IMG/VR virus record: IMGVR_UViG_3300025949_000057
Location: 1-38,005 of that record
Strand: one strand, 5' to 3'
Origin: a virus
Length of the DNA stretch: 38,005 nucleotides
Notes under the pieces: model-generated
What the model was told of the DNA's origin: nothing
The model's input: only the letters and a program-made list of their open reading frames with translations
The model's database searches: none
Shown: positions 31,270 through 37,673 of the stretch, piece by piece
How the letters are laid out: each line of letters starts with the position of its first letter
Position numbering within the stretch: the stretch's first letter is position 1
Program-made: the position numbers and the translations under genes

Positions 31270-31959
31270 TTAAGCTACCGCAATAGTTCTGTAGTAAATC
31301 GTGCCTGTAAAGCTTGCACCGGTACCTGTCGTAAATGCTGCTGTCGCATTTGAAATATAGAGCGCTGCATTAGATGCAGACGATTTCAATAATTGAGAAC
31401 CATTTCCAGTCGCTAATACGAAGTTATAGACGGTATTTGCAGTGGCGCCAGTGAAATCAGTAGCCTGTTCGGTATTCGTTGCTTTAACGCCCGCTAATGC
31501 AGCCGTATTACCATATTGGAAACCAACAGCACCACCTGCTGCGAACTGAGCAGAACCATAAATCAATTCCATTGTGATAAGCGTGGGAAGAATAATGGTA
31601 TTTGTACCTTGAGCCGCTAAGACTTGAACTGGTGCTGCATTCATTCCATTAAACTGAGCAGCTGTTAATGTGAATGTAGCGCTACTTACTGGAAGCGATG
31701 GGCCAATTGCTGAAAGGCTTGTAAATGTGGAATTGATAGAACATAAGCTTAAACCGTCAGAAGCGCTTAATAATACAGCATCATTGCTAAACCATTGGAA
31801 AGGGGGAGACACACCAACTGCATTATTAGCAAGTCCAATATTGGTTGCTTGGTTAGTAATGTAGTTAGCGCCTAATGCGGTTGCTGTGGAATCTGTAGTG
31901 GTTAATCGAACTATCGAAACATTAACGCCAGAATCGCGAGAAATAAAAGTGATGCCCAT
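31270..31959 (-). CDS. beta-rich late structural protein (229 aa), possible head decoration
   Basis: Starts MGITFISRDSGVNVSIVRLT; Ala/Thr/Ser/Gly-rich with alternating beta pattern and no Cys cluster (SSATFTLTAAQFNGMNA, TGTGASFTGTIYYRTIAVA). Has its own late promoter at 31998-32026. The composition fits a head decoration or tail surface protein. Its place upstream of TerL is not part of the P22 core. Confidence 0.55.
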   Translation of the reverse strand: MGITFISRDSGVNVSIVRLTTTDSTATALGANYITNQATNIGLANNAVGVSPPFQWFSNDAVLLSASDGLSLCSINSTFTSLSAIGPSLPVSSATFTLTAAQFNGMNAAPVQVLAAQGTNTIILPTLITMELIYGSAQFAAGGAVGFQYGNTAALAGVKATNTEQATDFTGATANTVYNFVLATGNGSQLLKSSASNAALYISNATAAFTTGTGASFTGTIYYRTIAVA

Positions 31960-32082
31960 GAACTCAACTCCTTGAGGGTAGGAAGGAAATTGAGGAAATT
32001 ATGACGCAAGGGTTGACAAAAAGCAATTACAGTTTGTTGCGTCCGTCGAGATTATACTGCTCGAACAGCCGCATGCGCAGTT
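31960..32082 (-). promoter_or_regulatory. intergenic late promoter region
   Basis: Minus strand TTGCTT (32026-32021), 17-bp spacer, CATAAT (32003-31998), the same layout as the coat promoter. A second perfect TATAAT lies near 32053-32058 on the same strand but lacks a good -35. A palindromic CTGCGCATGCGG sits just upstream. No ORF is visible here. Confidence 0.5.
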
Positions 32083-32241
32083 TTACTCGTAGAGCTCAAT
32101 CTCTTCAATGAAACATCTATGCTCTAAATTTTCCTCAGCCATGAAATCTGACTTAAGCGCATTATCTAAATTTTTAAATGCTGCTATAGGCTGTTCTTCA
32201 TCGTTATCATAAAAATGTTTAATCACAACGAATATTTTCAC
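32083..32241 (-). CDS. small acidic protein (52 aa), GTG start
   Basis: GTG at 32241 overlaps the TerS stop (GTGA). MKIFVVIKHFYDNDEEQPIA then FKNLDNALKSDFMAEENLEH. The conserved I/V pattern and acidic tail look coding. Coupled with TerS, so perhaps a packaging accessory. Unknown. Confidence 0.6.
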   Translation of the reverse strand: MKIFVVIKHFYDNDEEQPIAAFKNLDNALKSDFMAEENLEHRCFIEEIELYE

Positions 32242-32663
32242 AACTTATCCAACAACTTCTCAATCAAACTTTGCGCTTCTGGATTTTTGGAGAGGAGATT
32301 ATCGCCATAAACTTTGGGAAGTAATTTCATCGCTAACCATTTATTCGTTTCAATTTGTAAGCGTGATCTACTAATTCGAACAGAATTACCTACTGTATTT
32401 CCATCTTTATCAGTCAAATAATCTTTCGAATCATCTTTGGATATTTCCAACATATCATCTATCAAAGATTCGATCTGATCTTGTTTAGCTTTTGTGTATT
32501 TATTAGAAAAATCCTCATATTTTGCACGCCAAGCAAAGATAGTAGTTGGAGCTGGCCAATGAGGATTTTCCTTGCAAAGTGTAGGCAATCCTTTAGGAGA
32601 AACAGCTATCAAATTACAAATTTCATTTGCTAATTCTACTGTATAATCTGAAGGCCTGCCCAT
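32238..32663 (-). CDS. terminase small subunit, Sf6-like (141 aa)
   Basis: MGRPSDYTVELANEICNLIA, PTLCKENPHWPAPTTIFAWR (helix-turn-helix), YEDFSNKYTKAKQDQIESL, RLQIETNKWLAMKLLPKVYGD. This is the Sf6 gp1 pattern (GRPSDY, HEDFRDKYAKA, RLRVDTRKWALARMNPRKYGD). It recognises pac DNA. ATG 32663 preferred over a TTG one codon upstream. Confidence 0.85.
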   Translation of the reverse strand: MGRPSDYTVELANEICNLIAVSPKGLPTLCKENPHWPAPTTIFAWRAKYEDFSNKYTKAKQDQIESLIDDMLEISKDDSKDYLTDKDGNTVGNSVRISRSRLQIETNKWLAMKLLPKVYGDNLLSKNPEAQSLIEKLLDKL

Positions 32664-32674
32664 CAAAAATATCT

Positions 32675-32878
32675 CTAATAGTTAAAATATAATTTAATTT
32701 CGTCGTGAGAAAGATTTAATATTTTTATTAAATTTCTTTTATTTATGCCAGATGGAATAAACCTATCTGTTTCCCATTTTCTCAAAGAACCGTATGTAAT
32801 ATTTAACGCTTTAGAAAAATCTATTTTTTCGTATCCTAATTCAATTCTTTTTTTTCTTATGAATTCACCTAGCGTCAA
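32675..32878 (-). CDS. XRE/Cro-like helix-turn-helix regulator (67 aa)
   Basis: Starts at TTG 32878 after GGGGAG. LGEFIRKKRIELGYEKIDFSKALNITYGSLRKWETDR is a standard XRE HTH (helix 2-turn-helix 3 at about 18-40). Short, no C-terminal dimer or cleavage domain, so Cro-like rather than CI. Overlaps the tail of the previous unit. It might bind the shared early motif. Confidence 0.65.
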   Translation of the reverse strand: MTLGEFIRKKRIELGYEKIDFSKALNITYGSLRKWETDRFIPSGINKRNLIKILNLSHDEIKLYFNY

Positions 32879-32881
32879 ACA

Positions 32882-33085
32882 TCACTCCCCTTCTGCCAAA
32901 TCAAACTGCCCAATATCACTTTCTGGTTTCGACGAACACTGAACGATGATATCTGCTGCTCGATCAATTGTATTATTTAAGTTTTTAGTTGAACTCATAT
33001 TCAAAACAGCTGTTGGTATTGCAACAATCGCTCCGCAAATATTCGCGATAAGTAACCAAATCAGCTGTTTTTGTTTTTTATCCAT
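32882..33085 (-). CDS. small membrane protein (67 aa)
   Basis: Basic N-terminus MDKKQKQLIWLLIANICGAI, one hydrophobic segment to about residue 30, then a polar C-terminal tail with CSSKPES and acidic end. GAGGA is directly against ATG 33085, an odd spacing. Type-I anchor topology could suit a spanin-like or superinfection protein. Unknown. Confidence 0.5.
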   Translation of the reverse strand: MDKKQKQLIWLLIANICGAIVAIPTAVLNMSSTKNLNNTIDRAADIIVQCSSKPESDIGQFDLAEGE

Positions 33086-33121
33086 TCCTCAAGTTTAAAA
33101 CATTTGCGTATCCAAAACAAT

Positions 33122-33310
33122 TTATTTGGTTTTTTTGGGTACATCATTTTTAAAGTGCTGCTGATAAAACGATTCTAATGCACGAAGCATGATATGTGTT
33201 CTTGGCTCTCCAAACAAAGTTGAAAGTGCTCGCAATTGATTATGTGATCGTTCCGACATTTTAAACGATGTTGATATCAAATGCTTTCGTGGCTCTGTTA
33301 TTTTTACCAT
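33122..33310 (-). CDS. putative ribbon-helix-helix-like regulator (62 aa)
   Basis: ATG 33310 with AAGGG 5 nt upstream, preferred to 33334. Basic N-terminal strand (MVKITEPRKHLISTSFKMSE), then helix RSHNQLRALSTLFGEPRTHI and LRALESFYQQHFK. Strand-helix-helix layout resembles Arc/CopG-type repressors. First gene after a promoter carrying the shared motif, so probably regulatory. Confidence 0.45.
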   Translation of the reverse strand: MVKITEPRKHLISTSFKMSERSHNQLRALSTLFGEPRTHIMLRALESFYQQHFKNDVPKKTK

Positions 33311-33460
33311 GTCTACCCTTAACATTAAACGCATTCGCCATGGGCGATTTGAAACGAGGCTGGCAGATGAGGAATAAGTTATCTTAACCTATCGTGGTTC
33401 ATTTCATCTGGTCCATGGCGAAAACCGTTTCGGTACTTGTTGCATCTTTAACGAGGATGC
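33311..33460 (-). promoter_or_regulatory. structured leader upstream of the RHH-like gene
   Basis: Between the predicted start (about 33460) and ATG 33310 the minus-strand RNA can form a long stem: TTCGCCATGG pairs with CCATGGCGAA (33422-33413 with 33343-33334) and, inside it, CAGATGA with TCATCTG. A 13-codon upstream ORF overlaps the stem. It may be an attenuator or small RNA. Evidence is pairing only. Confidence 0.45.
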
Positions 33461-33466
33461 GGAGCC

Positions 33467-33495
33467 AGTATAGTAATACGGGAGGGGTTTGTCAA
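33467..33495 (-). promoter_or_regulatory. early leftward promoter with shared motif (PL-like)
   Basis: Minus strand TTGACA (33495-33490), 17-bp spacer, TATACT (33472-33467), near consensus. On the opposite strand the spacer starts with GTAATACGGGAG (33473-33484), the shared early motif. The promoter overlaps the end of the initiator gene. Confidence 0.75.
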
Positions 33496-34085
33496 CTTCC
33501 ATCCAAAACTTTCCCTAAATTTAATCTTTCCCAATCTGGATGCCCTGGTCCCCAGAATTTTGCTGTTTGTTTTAATCCATGTGGTTGAGATTCACCCCAA
33601 TCATGCTTCTTTTGATTGTTCTTTTTTTGATCTTCTCTGCAAAAGCTTTTATTAATATTCATTATATTATTATTATTTATATTATGGGGCCGATTCTCCG
33701 GCGGGGGGGAGCCGATTCTCCGGCGGGGGGGGGCCGATTCTCCGGCGGGGTTATCCACAGGAGCTGATTCACTTTCTATTTCAACATAAAGGGAAGGTTG
33801 AACTAGAAATCTTTGACCAGTCTTCTCATTATTCATTCGTTTAAGGACATTGTGTTTTTCAAAAAAGACAAAAGCCTCTTTAATGGTGCTTTCAGATTTA
33901 ACACCAGTCCGCTCCATAATGGCTTCATTGGTTAAAAAGCATTTTTTACCCCGATGCCAAAATTGAAATATAGTTTCATAGATGCGCAAAAAACTGAGGG
34001 TTATTCCTTCTAAATCCCAAATATTTGATGGAATAACGATAAATGCAGGTTTATAAGAATTTGAATCCGTATCAGATGTGCTCAT
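33492..34085 (-). CDS. lambda-O-like replication initiator (197 aa)
   Basis: ATG 34085 has AAGGA 5 nt upstream; an earlier in-frame ATG at 34106 is less likely. Residues 15-110 (AFIVIPSNIWDLEGITLSFL, CFLTNEAIMERTGVKSESTI) form a winged-helix-type DNA-binding domain as in phage O-like initiators. The middle (about 118-145) is low-complexity because the iterons are encoded in it. The C-terminal part is basic. Contains its own predicted origin, as lambda O does. Stop lies inside the PL-like -35. Confidence 0.65.
   Translation of the reverse strand: MSTSDTDSNSYKPAFIVIPSNIWDLEGITLSFLRIYETIFQFWHRGKKCFLTNEAIMERTGVKSESTIKEAFVFFEKHNVLKRMNNEKTGQRFLVQPSLYVEIESESAPVDNPAGESAPPRRRIGSPPPENRPHNINNNNIMNINKSFCREDQKKNNQKKHDWGESQPHGLKQTAKFWGPGHPDWERLNLGKVLDGS
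33646..33759. other. predicted replication origin inside the initiator gene (iterons, AT tract, DnaA box)
   Basis: Three exact 18-bp copies of GCCGATTCTCCGGCGGGG start at 33689, 33711 and 33733, a 22-bp period (two helical turns). Each has the dyad GCCG/CGGC. A perfect DnaA box TTATCCACA (33751-33759) abuts the third copy. On the other side 33646-33685 is 40 bp with a single G/C. The order in the gene (iterons, then AT-rich) is that of lambda ori. Confidence 0.75.
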
Positions 34086-34120
34086 AAAAATCCTTCCCAT
34101 GAACATTAATAGTTGATTGT

Positions 34121-34179
34121 GGAAATGAAATCACTATAATGATCATAGTGATTTCATTTCCTATGCTCATAGTAATTTC
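34121..34179. promoter_or_regulatory. inverted repeat with three half-sites upstream of the initiator gene
   Basis: Perfect 17-bp inverted repeat GGAAATGAAATCACTAT / ATAGTGATTTCATTTCC (34121-34137, 34145-34161, 7-nt loop). A third half-site ATAGTAATTTC follows at 34169-34179. It sits about 40 bp upstream of the initiator ATG. Likely an operator or secondary initiator-binding site; a leftward promoter may overlap it. Confidence 0.7.
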
Positions 34180-34235
34180 TTCCCAGTTAGACTATACGCT
34201 TGTGAAATGTTAGTCGCAATTCCTGATGTAACAAA

Positions 34236-34270
34236 TAGTTAGCTAAGATTTCGACGATCTTAGCTAACTA
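34236..34270 (+). terminator. strong hairpin with T-run, possible terminator
   Basis: Perfect stem AGTTAGCTAAGAT / ATCTTAGCTAACT (34237-34269), extendable by one pair, 7-nt loop TTCGACG, followed on the plus strand by AGCTTTTTCC. It stands before the early rightward promoter. It could block read-through into RNA copy 5 or serve as an element of that promoter region. Confidence 0.6.
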
Positions 34271-34319
34271 GCTTTTTCCTCTAAATACTCCTTTTCTGAA
34301 AATATTTTTATCCCACTTG

Positions 34320-34348
34320 TTGACTATTTGGTATTACGGGAGTAGTAT
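34320..34348 (+). promoter_or_regulatory. early promoter for RNA copy 5 and the early operon (PR-like 2)
   Basis: TTGACT (34320-34325), 17-bp spacer ending in GTATTACGGGAG (34331-34342), TAGTAT (34343-34348). The arrangement matches PR-like 1 at 3464. Predicted start is about 34355, 14 nt before RNA copy 5. Confidence 0.65.
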
Positions 34349-34368
34349 TTAATTGTTGATATTGATAT

Positions 34369-34543
34369 GGCAATCGCGGCGTTGACAGTGAAACGCACAG
34401 ACCAATGGTCATAAGGTGGTTAGCTCTGGAATGGGTCGAAAGATGCCAAACTGAAACGCTAACAATAGAATATACGGATTATAAATCCGTTAGGTCATAA
34501 GACCCGATAACCGAATAGCCGGTGCAATTCCGGCCGATTGCCA
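34369..34543 (+). ncRNA. tRNA-like RNA copy 5 at the head of the early operon
   Basis: GGCAATCG (34369-34376) pairs with CGATTGCC (34535-34542), then A. D-arm-like GCGTT/GACAGTGA/AACGC (34379-34396). T-arm GCCGG/TGCAATT/CCGGC (34518-34534). An anticodon-like arm ACGGA/TTATAAA/TCCGT (34474-34490) resembles tRNA-Tyr but would give AUA. A variable hairpin GGTC/ATAA/GACC follows. About 75 nt lie between D-like and anticodon-like arms, with GACC/GGTC, GTTAGC/GCTAAC and a GAAA-loop hairpin. No CCA encoded. Probably a 5' leader processed out as a stable RNA. Confidence 0.6.
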
Positions 34544-34565
34544 CTTAATTAAATAGGATAGAAAT

Positions 34566-34784
34566 ATGATAACTCCACTAATAATTCCCATGAATTCCTG
34601 TATACATCTCTCTCCCCATCAAGTAGGCATTGGACTTATCTTAGGTTCATTAGTTGTAATTTATATAATATTCATTACGTGGTTATCTGAGAGATTTTAT
34701 GAAACAGGTGGCTGGATTTTATCAATCGGACTTATTTCTCCCTTTATGATTGCAGGCCTTTTATTAACTTTATTAGGAAACTAA
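34566..34784 (+). CDS. small two-span membrane protein (72 aa)
   Basis: Start ATG 34566 after GGATAGAAAT. Two hydrophobic segments: VGIGLILGSLVVIYIIFITW and GWILSIGLISPFMIAGLLLT, joined by SERFYETG. Size and topology fit a class-II holin, but it is in the early operon, far from the lysozyme. Function open. Confidence 0.65.
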   Translation: MITPLIIPMNSCIHLSPHQVGIGLILGSLVVIYIIFITWLSERFYETGGWILSIGLISPFMIAGLLLTLLGN

Positions 34785-34787
34785 ACC

Positions 34788-34913
34788 ATGAAAAAACTAT
34801 TCACACTAATCGCTTTAACCTTACTCACAACCATCGCGTATGCAGAATACTGCAAAAGTGACTGCTATACCGATCCAAATGGCACTACTCATTGTGATCA
34901 AAGATGTTTTTAA
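34788..34913 (+). CDS. secreted Cys-rich mini-peptide (41 aa)
   Basis: MKKLFTLIALTLLTTIAYA is a clean Sec signal peptide with a likely cleavage before EYCKSD. The mature part of about 22 residues has four Cys (C-x3-C-x9-C-x3-C), as in a small disulphide-bonded peptide. Starts 3 nt after the previous stop. Periplasmic role inferred; no family recognised. Confidence 0.65.
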   Translation: MKKLFTLIALTLLTTIAYAEYCKSDCYTDPNGTTHCDQRCF

Positions 34914-34928
34914 CTTAGGAAATAACTT

Positions 34929-35243
34929 ATGGAATTAAAACTTTTACCAGAAGATATCGATAAATTTATCAAAGAAGCTGTGCTTAAATCTGCGCTTGGT
35001 AAAAATATTGAAGAAACTATCGATGAAGCTGTTTCTAATGCAATAAATTCTTATAATAGCCCCATAAAAAGATTAGTGAACGAGGTAATTGCTTCTTTAA
35101 TTAAAGAACAATTGGATAGACCTGAATATCGACAACTAATAACAGATCATATTGTGAAAAGAATAACTCCTACGACAATAGATGATATTCTAAAATATGG
35201 AATTGAAAAACTTAGATCGTATATGAAAGACAGCGATTATTAA
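34929..35243 (+). CDS. hypothetical helical protein (104 aa)
   Basis: LPEDIDKFIKEAVLKSALGK, then NPIKRLVNEVIASLIKEQLD-like helices and ITPTTIDDILKYGIEK. All-helical, acidic start, no Cys. AGGAAATAACTT precedes ATG. Reminiscent of phage proteins annotated only as conserved hypothetical. Confidence 0.65.
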   Translation: MELKLLPEDIDKFIKEAVLKSALGKNIEETIDEAVSNAINSYNSPIKRLVNEVIASLIKEQLDRPEYRQLITDHIVKRITPTTIDDILKYGIEKLRSYMKDSDY

Positions 35244-35257
35244 AAGGAAATCAAATC

Positions 35258-35548
35258 ATGGAAAAAAACAACGAAGAAAATTTCATGGAAATAATTGCTA
35301 AAATAAGCGGTGAAAAGGCTTTTTTAGAACATATTTTAGCAAGAAATTCAAGTTTGGAAAGCTTTAGAAACACGAAAATGATATCTGATCAAATGTCCTT
35401 AGCTATTTTTCAACTAGTTTTCTTAGCTTCTCATCATCAAAAAGAAGAATATATGAGAGCTCTATCATCATTTCAGATAAATGTTAAAAACATAATAGAA
35501 GAAACCAATAGAATTCTCAATCAAGAATCTGACTCTAAAGCTCACTAA
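35258..35548 (+). CDS. hypothetical helical protein (96 aa)
   Basis: MEKNNEENFMEIIAKISGEK, helical throughout (DQMSLAIFQLVFLASHHQKE, NVKNIIEETNRIL). A mildly hydrophobic central helix is not long enough for a clear membrane span. AAAGGAAATCAATC precedes ATG. Unknown. Confidence 0.65.
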   Translation: MEKNNEENFMEIIAKISGEKAFLEHILARNSSLESFRNTKMISDQMSLAIFQLVFLASHHQKEEYMRALSSFQINVKNIIEETNRILNQESDSKAH

Positions 35549-35558
35549 AGGACTAAAT

Positions 35559-35714
35559 ATGATTTTTAACCAAGAAGAAATATTAAAATTACTGACAATT
35601 TTTGAATTATTTCACAAAAACTTACTTAATCAACTTGAAATTCATGAGGCTATGAAAGAAATTACAAGTAAAATAAAAATTAACCTTAACATGCCTACAG
35701 AATTAAAGGACTAA
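35559..35714 (+). CDS. small helical protein (51 aa)
   Basis: MIFNQEEILKLLTIFELFHK, then EIHEAMKEITSKIKINLN. AAAGGACTAAAT precedes ATG, and the same AAAGGACTAAATATGA string closes the gene and starts the next, a local repeat linking the two. Unknown. Confidence 0.6.
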   Translation: MIFNQEEILKLLTIFELFHKNLLNQLEIHEAMKEITSKIKINLNMPTELKD

Positions 35715-35716
35715 AT

Positions 35717-35872
35717 ATGACTGTTCATGAAATAGGAAGCTTTATTTTATTGTTTATCGGAGCAATTCTTTATCTGGGATTTATTAGATGGATAGGAAAT
35801 GACAGTGAAAAATTAACATTTTTAGGACTTATTGCTTTAGCCTGCTTAGGTATATTTCTTTATTTTAAATAG
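35717..35872 (+). CDS. small two-span membrane protein (51 aa)
   Basis: Two hydrophobic segments: IGSFILLFIGAILYLGFI and LTFLGLIALACLGIFLYFK, with RWIGNDSEK between them. Starts 2 nt after the previous stop. Unknown. Confidence 0.6.
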   Translation: MTVHEIGSFILLFIGAILYLGFIRWIGNDSEKLTFLGLIALACLGIFLYFK

Positions 35873-35880
35873 GATAAATC

Positions 35881-36273
35881 ATGAAAAACAAAAAACCATT
35901 TGATTTAGAAGCAGCTTTACGTGGTGAGCTATTGATTACAAGAAGTGGTGATGAAGCAAAAATTATTGCTCAATTAAATACAGATGATGAATATAAACTA
36001 ATAGTAAAAATAAAAGATCGTGAAACTCGAAATGAATCTGTCGAATCATGCACCATCGATGGAAAACGATATGTTAATGATGGAGGCCGTGGTGATCTTT
36101 TCATGGCCCCAACATCCAGAAAACTCTACGGCTGCTATTTCGAATCCGATTCAATTTTAGAATACCCATGTAGCAATTTATTTACGACAGAAGAATTAAG
36201 AGAAGATTATATTTCCAGAATGAAAGAAGTGATTAATAAAGAAGTCCATAAGTTTGAAGTCGAGATGGAATAA
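35881..36273 (+). CDS. conserved phage protein (130 aa), paralogue of the junction gene
   Basis: FDLEAALRGELLITRSGDEAK at the start is the F-D-x-G-x-TRxG pattern also found at the start of the junction-spanning protein (37869/18-422). Then EYKLIVKIKDRE and a Cys-containing middle; helical acidic end. Two members in one operon suggest duplication and divergence. Function unknown. Confidence 0.7.
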   Translation: MKNKKPFDLEAALRGELLITRSGDEAKIIAQLNTDDEYKLIVKIKDRETRNESVESCTIDGKRYVNDGGRGDLFMAPTSRKLYGCYFESDSILEYPCSNLFTTEELREDYISRMKEVINKEVHKFEVEME

Positions 36274-36281
36274 GGAGACTT

Positions 36282-36461
36282 ATGCCAAAAATAATCGAAT
36301 ACAAAACCATATGCTCCCTAGACATGATCGAATTAGATAGAATGGTTAACTTCTACATCAAAGAAGGTTGGCAACCATTTGAGGAGCAAACTCAACAAGT
36401 AGACAATAGTTATCATCGATGGACTCATCAAGTTTTGGTTAAATATAAAGAAGGAACATAA
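36282..36461 (+). CDS. DUF1737-like small protein (59 aa), copy 1
   Basis: IIEYKTICSLDMIELDRMVN then FYIKEGWQPFEEQTQQ and HQVLVKYKEGT. The xEYK...V...IKEGWQP...hQxhVKY frame is that of DUF1737 proteins. A relative lies two genes on (36643-36810). ATG after AAGGAGACTT. Overlaps the next ATG by 1 nt. Confidence 0.65.
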   Translation: MPKIIEYKTICSLDMIELDRMVNFYIKEGWQPFEEQTQQVDNSYHRWTHQVLVKYKEGT

Positions 36462-36646
36462 TGAATAAAATAAAAGAATTAAAGCATAAACTTGTTGTAC
36501 ATAAGAAAATTATTAAAAGAAAATTAAAACATTTAAATAAACACATTATTGATGCAAAATCAGAAAAGGAATCCCTTAAATATCAATTATTTTTTTTAAC
36601 ATTAAACTTAAAAAATACAAATTTATCAAGTAGAGGTGAAATATGA
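36461..36646 (+). CDS. basic coiled-coil peptide (61 aa)
   Basis: MNKIKELKHKLVVHKKIIKR, KHLNKHIIDAKSEKESLKYQ: strongly basic long helix, then hydrophobic LFFLTLNLKNTN. May bind nucleic acid. Coupled by 1-nt overlap to its DUF1737-like neighbours on both sides. Confidence 0.6.
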   Translation: MNKIKELKHKLVVHKKIIKRKLKHLNKHIIDAKSEKESLKYQLFFLTLNLKNTNLSSRGEI

Positions 36647-36810
36647 ATAAAATAATTGAGTACCATATTTTCTATTATGAAAATATTTATGATTTATCAA
36701 ATGAAGTTAATAATGCCATCAAAAAAGGACTTCAACCTTTAGGAGGAATATGCGTTTATAAATCTGATCGAGTGTATCAAGCGATGGTGAAATATGAGGA
36801 ACATAAATAA
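36643..36810 (+). CDS. DUF1737-like small protein (55 aa), copy 2
   Basis: MNKIIEYHIFYYENIYDLSN, then VNNAIKKGLQPLGGICVYKS and VYQAMVKYEE. GLQPLGG...YQAMVK is the classic DUF1737 ending. Shares the frame of copy 1 at 36282. ATG overlaps the stop before it (ATGA). Confidence 0.65.
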   Translation: MNKIIEYHIFYYENIYDLSNEVNNAIKKGLQPLGGICVYKSDRVYQAMVKYEEHK

Positions 36811-37070
36811 TGCCAAATCTAATCAAACGCTATTTTCGCATAGAACCAGTTAAAGTTGATATTATTTGTGGAAATTGTCATCAATCGCTTCATCATTCTG
36901 GACAGATTAGCCTAAGATGTCCTCCATCTTATCTTCATAGCTGCAAATGCACAAATGATCATCAATTAGATAAAATATATCCCGCCATAGAATATATTGA
37001 AGAAAAGAATACTTGCGAGCATAAGTTTTTAGGAGAAAAAGATGAAACCACGCCAATTAACTCATTATGA
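36810..37070 (+). CDS. putative zinc-ribbon protein (86 aa)
   Basis: CGNCHQSLHHSGQISLRCPP then LHSCKCTNDHQ gives CxxC and CxC/H groups for one or two zinc ions. The last 29 nt overlap the next gene in another frame. Basic N-terminus. Possible small regulator; unknown. Confidence 0.65.
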   Translation: MPNLIKRYFRIEPVKVDIICGNCHQSLHHSGQISLRCPPSYLHSCKCTNDHQLDKIYPAIEYIEEKNTCEHKFLGEKDETTPINSL

Positions 37071-37206
37071 ACTTTCAATCTTAATCAAGAATGAAATAAC
37101 CAAAATGTACGATGTAATGATCCATAATTTTAATCCTAAACAAGCTAGAGCCAGAGCTGAAGATATCATAAAATACTGCGAAGAATATGATTCTTTGGGA
37201 TCATAA
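37042..37206 (+). CDS. small helical protein (54 aa)
   Basis: AGGAGAAAAAG precedes ATG 37042, which lies inside the previous gene. MKPRQLTHYELSILIKNEIT, then QARARAEDIIKYCEEYDSLG. Helical, one Cys. Unknown. Confidence 0.6.
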   Translation: MKPRQLTHYELSILIKNEITKMYDVMIHNFNPKQARARAEDIIKYCEEYDSLGS

Positions 37207-37229
37207 TCATCCGAGCTAAAGGATATAAA

Positions 37230-37400
37230 ATGAAGATTGAATTCAAATGGGAAAGAATGTATGAAGATCAATATTGCGTTACAGCTAGAGCCAAGGTAAT
37301 TGGAGGATGGCTGATTCATCCACTAACAGAATCTCCTCATAAAACCATTTGCGAATCCATGATTTTCATTTCAGATCCTAATCATGAATGGGAGGTATAA
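37230..37400 (+). CDS. small hypothetical protein (56 aa)
   Basis: AAAGGATATAAA precedes ATG. MKIEFKWERMYEDQYCVTAR, AKVIGGWLIHPLTESPH, ICESMIFISDPNHEWEV. Mixed beta-strand pattern with two Cys; resembles small host-takeover type proteins only in size. Unknown. Confidence 0.6.
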   Translation: MKIEFKWERMYEDQYCVTARAKVIGGWLIHPLTESPHKTICESMIFISDPNHEWEV

Positions 37401-37673
37401 ATGAATGAATTCATCAATAATGATTGGTATAAAATCATAGCCATTCGATTTGATGATATAATCTTATTCGGCCAAAGAGCTTTAGATACATTAAATCAAA
37501 AACAAGACTACGATCAATTAATATCATTAGCCGAATTCAAATTCATGTCTCGATTAGACCTAGGAGAAAAATGGGGAAAATATGCAGAAATTTCCCCTAT
37601 TTTATTTGAACTAAAACCAGGAACCGCATTAAATATTAGACAGCCAAAAATGATATGCCATAGGATAGTATAA
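37401..37673 (+). CDS. hypothetical protein (90 aa)
   Basis: Starts directly after the previous stop, with GGAGG 5-9 nt upstream. MNEFINNDWYKIIAIRFDDI and LISLAEFKFMSRLDLGEKWG; one Cys at the end. Its last base is shared with the next ATG. Unknown. Confidence 0.6.
   Translation: MNEFINNDWYKIIAIRFDDIILFGQRALDTLNQKQDYDQLISLAEFKFMSRLDLGEKWGKYAEISPILFELKPGTALNIRQPKMICHRIV

Noticed and set aside
33689-33750. G-tracts of 7 and 9 as a phase-variation switch
   Set aside because: The three repeats keep an exact 22-bp period and sit beside a DnaA box and AT tract, so iterons explain them better. Tract-length change would still be worth checking in reads.
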